Source of the DNA: Raineyella sp964528755
GTDB taxonomy: Bacteria > Actinomycetota > Actinomycetes > Propionibacteriales > Propionibacteriaceae
Direction of reading: 5' to 3'
Assembly (NCBI GenBank): GCA_964528755.1
Contig: CAZGWN010000003.1
Location: 37,270 to 101,269 of the forward strand
Length of the DNA: 64,000 nucleotides
A program made the translations under genes and the position numbers. The notes beneath the pieces are model-generated. The model was not told the DNA's origin. It saw nothing but the letters and a program-made list of their open reading frames with translations, and did no database searches. Positions 50,555 through 57,781 of this stretch are shown here, piece by piece; the first letter of the stretch is position 1; each line of letters opens with the position of its first letter.

Positions 50555-50913
50555 GCCGTGGCCTTGCCGGCCAGGTACACCTCGATGCCACCCAGGACGG
50601 CCGCGATGATGCCGGCGATCCACATCGTCCAGCCGGCGGCCGCGGCCGCTGCGAAGGCGCCGAGCCACGGTGCGATGAAGGTGACGACGCCGATGACGAT
50701 CAGCGACCAGGCGTAGCCCTGGTTAGGCTCACTGAACAGGCCCCAGAACGCCAGGGCGAACATCAGCACGCCCAAGGTGATGAACCAGCCCGCCGATGCC
50801 CCCGCGGTCCAGATAGTGGCGAGCGCGACGTACGCGCCCACGATCAGGGTGACCCAGTCCCGCCAGGAGGCCTTGGCCTCGATGTGCGAACCAGCAGCTG
50901 CGTGCGAACTCAT
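50551..50913 (-). CDS. SPW-repeat membrane protein
   Basis: A 120-residue membrane protein with four helices in two SPW-type repeats. The first begins WRDWVTLIVGAYVALATIW and the second QGYAWSLIVIGVVTFIAPW. GAGGAG precedes ATG 50913. The function of the family is unknown. It is the first gene of a two-gene operon with its own TetR regulator. Confidence 0.82.
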   Translation of the reverse strand: MSSHAAAGSHIEAKASWRDWVTLIVGAYVALATIWTAGASAGWFITLGVLMFALAFWGLFSEPNQGYAWSLIVIGVVTFIAPWLGAFAAAAAAGWTMWIAGIIAAVLGGIEVYLAGKATA

Positions 50914-50971
50914 GATGCTCCTCGATGTCATTCGAGTCCCGACCTCCCGGAGGAGGCTGCGCCCACTTTTG

Positions 50972-51011
50972 GCGCTACAGAAACCGTAGCGCTACTGGTC
51001 CAGTAGCGCAA
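50972..51011 (-). promoter_or_regulatory. Two interlocked palindromes over the SPW/tetR promoter
   Basis: GCGCTAC-7-GTAGCGC occurs twice, at 50972-50992 and 50989-51009, sharing GTAGCGCTAC; the second copy extends to a perfect 10-1-10 palindrome. On the minus strand TTGCGC (51011-51006) and TACGGT (50988-50983) are a -35/-10 pair exactly 17 bases apart inside it. This is a well-formed operator for co-operative binding of two TetR dimers. Confidence 0.8.
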
Positions 51012-51034
51012 CGGGTACCGGAGCGACTCCTTCG

Positions 51035-52120
51035 TCACACCGAAGCTCGCGCGCCCCCCGTGCGGCGCCGGCCGAGCAGTGGCGCCAGGCCCGCGGCGAT
51101 GTCGGTGAGAATCTGGACGTAGTCGTCGGGCTCGAAGTCGAACGGCAGCGCGAACGCGACCTCGTCGACCAGCCGGAAGGCCTCCGAGGCCTGCAGCCGT
51201 TCGGCGATCTCCGCCGATGTGCCCGCCAGGTCGGGCGCGAAGATCAGCCCGGCCGGTCCCTGCGGCACCCGGGTCCGCGGCAGCCGTGCGGCGGCGTACG
51301 CCCGGTAGCGTGCCACCTGCTCGGGAGTGGCCGAGTCCGTCGGCACCACGACGAGCCCTTGGGAGACCCGGGCCGTCTCCCCGAGCGGGTGGTGCGCCCG
51401 GAACTCGCGGATCTCCGCGGCCTGGATCCGGTCGAAGGTGTCGTTGGGCAGCGGATCTCCCGGGCCGACCGGGTCCGTCGCAGCCCCGACCTTGACCACG
51501 CTGCTGGTCAGCAGGTTGAGGCCGTGCTGGCCGGCCCACCGCGCCGACCGCATGCTGCCCGCGCCGTACCACATCCGCTCGCGCAGGCCGGGGGCGTACG
51601 GCTGCACATGGTCGCTGAACTCCTCCACCAGGCTCGCCCGGCCGGCGAACCGGCTGACCGGCCTGCCCTCGACGGCGTGCAGCAGGCGCTCCACCCGGGC
51701 GTACGTGAAGTCCTCCCGCTCGGCGGTGTCCGGGTAGAGGAAATCGCGCACGTCCTCGTAGCGCATGGGTTGTCCCACGCTCACCCCGGGGTTGAGCCGC
51801 CCGCCGCTGAGCACGTCGACGGTTGCCAGATCCTCCGCGAGCCGCAGCGGGTTCTCCCAGCCGAGCGGGATGACGGCGGTGCCGAGCTCGATCCGGCTCG
51901 TCCGCTGCGAGGCGGCAGCGAGGACGGCGATCGGGGACGAGATGCCGTGCTGCAGGTGGCGGTGACGGACCCATGCCGAGTCGAAGCCGAGCCGCTCACC
52001 GAGCTCGATCATCGCCAGTGTCTCTTCGTGGCCTTCCGCGGGCCGGTCCTCCACGAAGGTGCCGAGAGTGAGGAACCCCAGCCGGCGCAGGGGACGGGCA
52101 GTCACGTCGGCGGCGGTCAT
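51035..52120 (-). CDS. Luciferase-like (LLM) flavin-dependent monooxygenase, bacterial luciferase type
   Basis: A 361-residue member of the LLM family: an (alpha/beta)8 flavoprotein that uses FMNH2 or F420. Family blocks are RLGFLTLGTFVED, LGERLGFDSAWVRHRHL, RTSRIELGTAVIPLGWENPLRLAEDLATVDVLSGGR and LNPGVSVG. The ATG overlaps the stop of the DUF6882 gene (ATGA). It is the last gene of a four-gene operon with another LLM enzyme and a transporter, so the two may act on the same compound. Confidence 0.87.
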   Translation of the reverse strand: MTAADVTARPLRRLGFLTLGTFVEDRPAEGHEETLAMIELGERLGFDSAWVRHRHLQHGISSPIAVLAAASQRTSRIELGTAVIPLGWENPLRLAEDLATVDVLSGGRLNPGVSVGQPMRYEDVRDFLYPDTAEREDFTYARVERLLHAVEGRPVSRFAGRASLVEEFSDHVQPYAPGLRERMWYGAGSMRSARWAGQHGLNLLTSSVVKVGAATDPVGPGDPLPNDTFDRIQAAEIREFRAHHPLGETARVSQGLVVVPTDSATPEQVARYRAYAAARLPRTRVPQGPAGLIFAPDLAGTSAEIAERLQASEAFRLVDEVAFALPFDFEPDDYVQILTDIAAGLAPLLGRRRTGGARASV

Positions 52121-52884
52121 CGGTGCAGGTCCTCCGGCCGGTTCAGGACGTTCCGGGTCCGGCTGATGTGCCCGGCGTCGTCGAAATCCACCGTCAGGTC
52201 GCCGGCGGCCATCGACAACACGACCGTCAGGGGGCCGGCAGGATTGGCGCCGCGGGTCTCGGTGACGGTGATCCCGCCGCGCTGCTCGGCGTAGTGGTGC
52301 AGCGCGGCCCGGTGATCGACGATCTGGCCCACGGACAGCGCGTTGATGATCGCCTTGCCGAGGATGTGCGGTTTGGACTCGCCGAGCGTGAACTCCGCCG
52401 GGTCGGCCGCGAGCACGAACCAGGCGGCGCTGCCGGCATCGTCGGTGGGCGCCCGGTACCACGCGTACTCCCCCACCACCGCCTGGGCGGCGGCGACGAG
52501 GACGTTGGGGAGGTTGTCGCGGCCCGCCAACGGGAGGGTGGGGGTGGTCAGGTCCGGATCACCGAGATCCGTGCCGATCCGCCGGAGGGTCCCGGCCAGG
52601 GCGACGGCCGGCTCGGGGAACCGGTTGATGTTGTTCCAGCCCCACATCCAGGTGCCGGTATGGGCCGAGGTCGAGCCGACGAAGTGCGGCCGGAAGGTCG
52701 CGCTGCGCTCCGGCGACTCGAAGCGAAACTGCGGCGGGTCGGCATTGAGGTCCACCGACCAGGTCGGGTAGCCGCCGTAGCGTTCGTGGAGGAGGTCCTG
52801 GGTCTCGGCCGCCATGAAGGCGGCGATGTCGAGCAGCTGCGGGATCGGGCGGTAGCGCGGGTCGAGACTCACCATGACCGCCAT
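52117..52884 (-). CDS. DUF6882-type protein of unknown function
   Basis: A 255-residue soluble protein. The pattern STSAHTGTWMWGWNNINRFPE in the first half and the Trp/His-rich spacing suggest the DUF6882 family, but I am not certain. No catalytic motif is evident. It lies between a transporter and a flavin monooxygenase and is coupled to the latter. The start could be ATG 52884 or ATG 52875. Confidence 0.65.
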   Translation of the reverse strand: MAVMVSLDPRYRPIPQLLDIAAFMAAETQDLLHERYGGYPTWSVDLNADPPQFRFESPERSATFRPHFVGSTSAHTGTWMWGWNNINRFPEPAVALAGTLRRIGTDLGDPDLTTPTLPLAGRDNLPNVLVAAAQAVVGEYAWYRAPTDDAGSAAWFVLAADPAEFTLGESKPHILGKAIINALSVGQIVDHRAALHHYAEQRGGITVTETRGANPAGPLTVVLSMAAGDLTVDFDDAGHISRTRNVLNRPEDLHR

Positions 52885-52900
52885 GCTGGCACCGGCAGGG

Positions 52901-54334
52901 TCACCCGACGCGATCCTCGACGTCCCCGGGCCCTTCGATGTCCTCCCGGCGCAGCCGGTAGCCGCGGAACACCACCAGACTGATCAGCACCAGCACGCCG
53001 GGAATGATGCTCAGGCCGAGGATGATCGCCATCACCGCGGACAACGGCTGCCCGGCCGCTCCCCCGGCAGCCGCCTGGTAGCCGCCGGCCTGCAGCAGAA
53101 CCGACAGCACGAAGGCGCCGAAGGCCAGACCGGCCGTCTCGCCGCCGGTCCACAGCCCGGTGAAGACGCCCGCCCGGTCGCGGGTCCGGCGCGACGGGTC
53201 GCCGTCACGACCCCGGCGCGATGTCTCGTACGCGACCACGTCGGGCAGGATCGACAGCGGCAGGGACTGCAACCCGGCGTACGCGACGCCGGCCAGGATC
53301 ACCGGCCCGTACAGCCAGGGACCCGGCCACCAGATGAGCGCGACCATGCTCGACGTGGCCACGGCGAACAACCCGCCGGCGACGTAGACGAGCGGCTCCT
53401 TGCCGTAGCGGTTCGCCAGCCGCCCCCAGATCGGCGTGACGAGCAGGGCCGGGCCGATCAGCGCCAGGAAGATCCACGTGAGTGCCCCCTCGCGGTGCAG
53501 CACCCACGTCGCCACGTACTGGCCGACGGCCAACAGCAGACCGGACGCCACGGCCTTGAGGACGAAGGACAGGAAGAGGGCGCGGAACGGCCGGCTGCTC
53601 AGGAAGGCCTGCCACCCCCGGCGGTACGCCGCCACCACCCCTGCCATCGGGGATTCCTTCGTCCGGGACCGGCCCGCCGCGGGCTCCGGACCGGCGTTCG
53701 GCGTCAGCGGCGCGGATCCCGCGGCCGTCCACATGGATCCCCCGAGGAGCAGTGCCGAGACGATGGCCATCACGAGATAACCGGAGGCCGGATCGGCGAA
53801 GAGTCCGCGCACGGCGGGCGCGACCCCGCCGAAGATGAGGATGGCGACGGTGAGCATCACCATCCGCCAGGTGAGCAGGCGGGTCCGTTCGGTGTAGCGG
53901 TCGGTGATTTCGGCGGCCAGCGCCAGGTAGGGGATCTGGAAGGCGCTGAACGCGGTCGCGGCCAGCACGAACGCGACGGTCACCCAGGCCGCGGCCGCCC
54001 ACGTCGGGAGGGTGGGACCGGCGGCGAAGGTGAGGACGAAGAACACCGGCAGGGTGAGTGCGCCGAACCGCATGAAGGGTCGCCGTGATCCGCGCAGGAC
54101 GGCGGATCGGTCGCTGAGATTCCCGACCACAGGATCGATGACGACGTCCCACACCTTGCACACGGTGAGGATCGCGCCGGCGGTGAGGGCGGCGATTCCC
54201 AGGACGTCGGTCAGGTAGTACAGCAGCACCAGGCCGGGCAGGGTGTTGAAGCCGCCGGTGCCGATGGACCCGACCGCGTACTGCCGGACGGTCCGCCGGG
54301 ACAGGGTCCGCCCGGGGGCGGCCAGGGTGGCCAT
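52901..54334 (-). CDS. GPH-type (glycoside-pentoside-hexuronide) MFS transporter
   Basis: A 477-residue transporter with 12 helices. The N-terminus (GSIGTGGFNTLPGLVLLYYLTDVLG) and the motif DPVVGNLSDRS...GSRRPFM are those of the GPH/LacY-relative cation symporters (MelB-like). Substrates in the family include sugars and sulfonated or hydroxylated compounds. It sits 9 bases after the first LLM gene and 16 before the DUF6882 gene, so it probably imports the substrate of the two monooxygenases. Confidence 0.87.
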   Translation of the reverse strand: MATLAAPGRTLSRRTVRQYAVGSIGTGGFNTLPGLVLLYYLTDVLGIAALTAGAILTVCKVWDVVIDPVVGNLSDRSAVLRGSRRPFMRFGALTLPVFFVLTFAAGPTLPTWAAAAWVTVAFVLAATAFSAFQIPYLALAAEITDRYTERTRLLTWRMVMLTVAILIFGGVAPAVRGLFADPASGYLVMAIVSALLLGGSMWTAAGSAPLTPNAGPEPAAGRSRTKESPMAGVVAAYRRGWQAFLSSRPFRALFLSFVLKAVASGLLLAVGQYVATWVLHREGALTWIFLALIGPALLVTPIWGRLANRYGKEPLVYVAGGLFAVATSSMVALIWWPGPWLYGPVILAGVAYAGLQSLPLSILPDVVAYETSRRGRDGDPSRRTRDRAGVFTGLWTGGETAGLAFGAFVLSVLLQAGGYQAAAGGAAGQPLSAVMAIILGLSIIPGVLVLISLVVFRGYRLRREDIEGPGDVEDRVG

Positions 54335-54343
54335 CGCGCGGCG

Positions 54344-55723
54344 CTACTCGCCCGGGGCGGCCAGGTAGGGCGCCACGTCCCGCTGCCAGTGGATGTCGGG
54401 GCGCGCCAGGCCGAAGCGGTCCCGCAAGGTGCCGTCCTCGTACGCCGTACGGAACAGCCCACGCTCCTGCAGGATGGGCACGACCTTGTCGACGAAGTCG
54501 GTCAGCCCGCCGGGGAGCAACGGTGGCATGATGTTGAAACCGTCCGCCGCGCCCGACGTGAACCAGGTCTCGATGACGTCGGCCACCCGGGTCGGGGTGC
54601 CGACCACGACGAGGTGGCCACGCGCGCCGGCGAAGAAGCCGAGTAGGTCGAGCAGCGTCGGTCGGGTGGCCCGGACCCACTCGCGCAGCACGGTCCGGCG
54701 GCTGACGGAGTTGTCGGTCGGATCGTCGCCGGGGGTGAAGATCCCCACCGGCACCGGTTCGCCCAGGTCGAGGGCTGCCAGCGCGGCCCGGTCCACGCCC
54801 GCGTACTCGGCGATGTACGCCTCACCGTAACGCCGGTCGATATGCCCGTTCAGCGTCCGCGCGAGGTCCTCGGCGTGGGCCCGGGTATCCCCGACGTACG
54901 GGCTCAGGCCCGGCAGCACCGCGATGTCGGCACCGTCGCGGCCGAACCGGACGGCCCGGCGCCGGACGTCCTCGGCGAAGGCCCGGGCACCGGACTCGTC
55001 CTGCTGGGCGGTGAAGATCACCTCGGCGAACCGGGCCGCGAAGTCCCGTCCGGTGTCGGAGGAGCCGGCCTGGACGTACACCGGACGTCCCTGCGGGGAT
55101 CGCGGCAGATTGAGCGCCCCCGACACCTTGATGTCGCGGCCGGAGTAGGCCGCCGGCCGGATGTGGGCGACGTCCGCGTAGACCCCACGGGCCCGGTCGA
55201 CCTGGAACGCGTCGTCGTCCCAGCCGTCCCACAGCCCGCCGATCGCCTCGACGTACTCGGTGGCCCGCGCGTACCGCCGGGCAGGGCCGGGGTGATCGGG
55301 CCGACCGAAGTGGGCCGCCGCCTGCGGCCAGGCCGTGGTCACGATGTTCCACCCGGCCCGGCCACCGGACAGGTGATCGAGGGTGGCCAGCTGTCGGGCC
55401 AGGTTGTACGGCTCGGTATAGGTGGTCGAGGCCGTGGCGATGAGGCCGATGTGCGCGGTGACGGCGGCCAGTGCGGACAGCAGGGAGATCGGCTCCAACG
55501 CGTGCAGGGCGCTGAACCGCACCTGGCGGTCGTCGTAGACGGGCGCATCGGCGAGGAAGACGGCGTCGAGAAGTCCACGCTCGGCCGTCCGGGCCAGGTC
55601 GGTCCAGTACGCGAGATCGGTCAGCCGGTCGGCGCCGGAGGCGGGGTCGCGCCAGGCGGCCTCGTGATGCCCGGCGTAGTAGAGGAAGGCGTTGAGGTGC
55701 AGGGTCCGCCGTGGCTCGGTCAC
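54344..55723 (-). CDS. FMN-dependent monooxygenase, NtaA/SnaA/DszA type
   Basis: A 459-residue LLM enzyme of the nitrilotriacetate/dibenzothiophene-sulfone/DMS monooxygenase group. It begins LHLNAFLYYAGHHEAAWR, and the blocks VFLADAP, GLIATASTTYTEPYNLARQLATLDHLSGGRAGWNIVTT and RPVYVQAGSSDTGRDFAARFAEVIF are diagnostic. Such enzymes need FMNH2 from a separate reductase, which is not next to it. It is the first gene of a four-gene leftward operon. The natural substrate cannot be read from the sequence. Confidence 0.9.
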   Translation of the reverse strand: MTEPRRTLHLNAFLYYAGHHEAAWRDPASGADRLTDLAYWTDLARTAERGLLDAVFLADAPVYDDRQVRFSALHALEPISLLSALAAVTAHIGLIATASTTYTEPYNLARQLATLDHLSGGRAGWNIVTTAWPQAAAHFGRPDHPGPARRYARATEYVEAIGGLWDGWDDDAFQVDRARGVYADVAHIRPAAYSGRDIKVSGALNLPRSPQGRPVYVQAGSSDTGRDFAARFAEVIFTAQQDESGARAFAEDVRRRAVRFGRDGADIAVLPGLSPYVGDTRAHAEDLARTLNGHIDRRYGEAYIAEYAGVDRAALAALDLGEPVPVGIFTPGDDPTDNSVSRRTVLREWVRATRPTLLDLLGFFAGARGHLVVVGTPTRVADVIETWFTSGAADGFNIMPPLLPGGLTDFVDKVVPILQERGLFRTAYEDGTLRDRFGLARPDIHWQRDVAPYLAAPGE

Positions 55724-55927
55724 ATGCCGTCCTAACTCGGGTATTCCGGTCGTGTTTGCAGAGTTTATGTCCGACCGCGGACCCCCGCCTCCTTCGTGCC
55801 GAAGGTCCGCGGGCCGGCTCCTCGGTCATCCACGGGGTCTGCGGGTCCGCAGACAGAGGCCGGCAGTCGGCGTCGTACGATGTCGCCGCACGCGGGTTCG
55901 TCGATCGTCGGCGGAGGGAGCAGTTCG
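55724..55927. other. Divergent region between the monooxygenase and acyl-CoA ligase genes
   Basis: About 200 bases that must hold both promoters. The right end carries GGAGGG (55913-55918), the ribosome site of the ligase. No inverted repeat or clear -10 stands out. Confidence 0.35.
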
Positions 55928-57781
55928 GTGACGGAGCAGCAGGCCGAGCACGACCGGGCATCTGCCGCACCCGAAGCAGCGAGGCCGGAGGGAACGCCTC
56001 CCGCCGCGGCCGGGTCCCCCACGCCGCCTGCGGCCCGGTTCAACGCCGAGCGCGGCTGGCTCCGGTGCTACGGCGCCGGCGTCCCCCACGATGTCGATGA
56101 CCCGACCGGTTCCCTCGCCGACCTGCTCGACCGGACAGCACGGGAGTTCCCGGACCGGGTGGCGCTGGAGTTCTTCGGCGCCGAGACGACGTACCGGGAC
56201 TTTCACCGCCAGGTGCAGCGGGTCGCCGGTGGGCTGCACCACCTCGGCGTACGGGCCGGGGATCGGGTGGCGCTGCTCCTGCCGAACTGTCCGCAGCACA
56301 TGATCGCGTTCTATGCCGTGGTCCGGCTGGGCGCGATCGTCGTGGAACACAATCCGCTCTACACGCCCGACGAGTTGCGTACCCAGTTCCGCGACCACGG
56401 GGCGCGCGTCGCCATCGGATGGGATGCGAAGGCGTCGGTGCTGCGCGAGATCGCCGCCGACAGCCCGCTGACGACCATCGTGTCGGTGAACATGACCGAG
56501 GCGATGCCGCCCGCGATGCGCCTCCGGTTGGCCCTGCCGGTGGAGAAGGCCCGTCAGGCACGGGCGAAGCTGACCTCGCCGGCGCCCGGCACGATCCCGT
56601 TCCGGCGCCTGCTGCGGTCCCGGCCGCTGCCGGCCGACCACCCGGGTCCCGGGCGTGAGGACCTGGCCACGCTCCAATACACCAGCGGGACCACAGGCGT
56701 GCCGCGCGGGGCGATGATCAGCCACGCCAATCTCCAGGTCAACGCCCGGATGGGCTGGGCCTGGATGCCGAAGTTTCGACGCGGCGAGGAGGTCATCTAT
56801 GCCGTCCTGCCGATGTTCCACGCCTTCGGGGTGGTGCTCACCATCGTCTACTCGGTGCTGCTCGGCGCGCGGGCGGTCCTTTTCCCCACCTTCGACATCA
56901 ATTTCGTCGCGGAGGCGTCCCGGCGCCATCCGCCGCGCTTCATCGCCGCCGTCCCGCCGATGTTCGACCGGATGGCGCACGGCGCGCAGCGTCGGGGCCT
57001 GCCCGACCTGTCCCAGGTGATCTATGCGGTGTCGGGTGCGATGGCGCTCAACGACCGGGTGGTCACCCGCTGGGAGTCGGTCTCGCCCGGACGGCTGGCC
57101 GAGGGATACGGGTTGACCGAGGCGAGTCCGGTCGTGCTGGTCAATCCCTTCACCGACCAGCGCCGGATCGGCACCATCGGCATCCCGTTCCCGTCCACGA
57201 CGATGAAGATCGTCGACCCCGACGACCCCGACCTGCGGGAGGTCGACTTCGGTGAGGTCGGCGAACTACTCGTGCACGGACCCCAGGTCTTCCACGGCTA
57301 CTGGCAGCGTCCCGCGGACACCGCCGAGACCTTGTTGCCGGGCGGTTGGCTGCGTACCGGCGACCTGGTGACCGAGGATCGCGACGGGTTCGTCACCGTC
57401 GTCGACCGCAAGAAGGAACTCATCATCACCGGCGGCTTCAACGTCGCCCCGAGCGAGGTCGAGAAGGTCGTGGTCGGCGCCCCGGGGATCGCCGACGCCG
57501 CCGTGGTGGGGGTGCCGCGCGGGGCCCAGCGGGCCGAGGTGGTCACCGCGGTGGTCGTCCTGGCACCGGGGGCGACCTTCGACGAACCCGCGGTCCGGGC
57601 GTACTGCCGGGAACACCTTGCCCACTACAAGGTGCCCCGCGCGTACGTCGTCTGGGACGAGCTGCCCCGGTCCCTGGTCGGCAAGGTGCTGCGCCGGAAG
57701 GTGAGGGAGCGACTCGCGGCCGAGGCGGGAGCCGGCCCGGGCACGGGTGACGCCGCGGACGGCGACGGGGCGTCGAACTGA
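55928..57781 (+). CDS. AMP-dependent acyl-CoA synthetase/ligase
   Basis: A 617-residue adenylate-forming enzyme of the medium/long-chain type. The P-loop YTSGTTGVPRG, the GYGLTEAS motif, the hinge DRKKELIITGGFNV and the catalytic Lys in LVGKVLRRK are intact. GTG 55928 is chosen because GGAGGG lies nine bases upstream; ATG 55880 is a poorer alternative. The N-terminal 45 residues are a disordered Ala/Pro/Glu segment. Its TGA (57779-57781) overlaps the probable first codon of hypF, an odd neighbour for a ligase. Confidence 0.9.
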   Translation: MTEQQAEHDRASAAPEAARPEGTPPAAAGSPTPPAARFNAERGWLRCYGAGVPHDVDDPTGSLADLLDRTAREFPDRVALEFFGAETTYRDFHRQVQRVAGGLHHLGVRAGDRVALLLPNCPQHMIAFYAVVRLGAIVVEHNPLYTPDELRTQFRDHGARVAIGWDAKASVLREIAADSPLTTIVSVNMTEAMPPAMRLRLALPVEKARQARAKLTSPAPGTIPFRRLLRSRPLPADHPGPGREDLATLQYTSGTTGVPRGAMISHANLQVNARMGWAWMPKFRRGEEVIYAVLPMFHAFGVVLTIVYSVLLGARAVLFPTFDINFVAEASRRHPPRFIAAVPPMFDRMAHGAQRRGLPDLSQVIYAVSGAMALNDRVVTRWESVSPGRLAEGYGLTEASPVVLVNPFTDQRRIGTIGIPFPSTTMKIVDPDDPDLREVDFGEVGELLVHGPQVFHGYWQRPADTAETLLPGGWLRTGDLVTEDRDGFVTVVDRKKELIITGGFNVAPSEVEKVVVGAPGIADAAVVGVPRGAQRAEVVTAVVVLAPGATFDEPAVRAYCREHLAHYKVPRAYVVWDELPRSLVGKVLRRKVRERLAAEAGAGPGTGDAADGDGASN

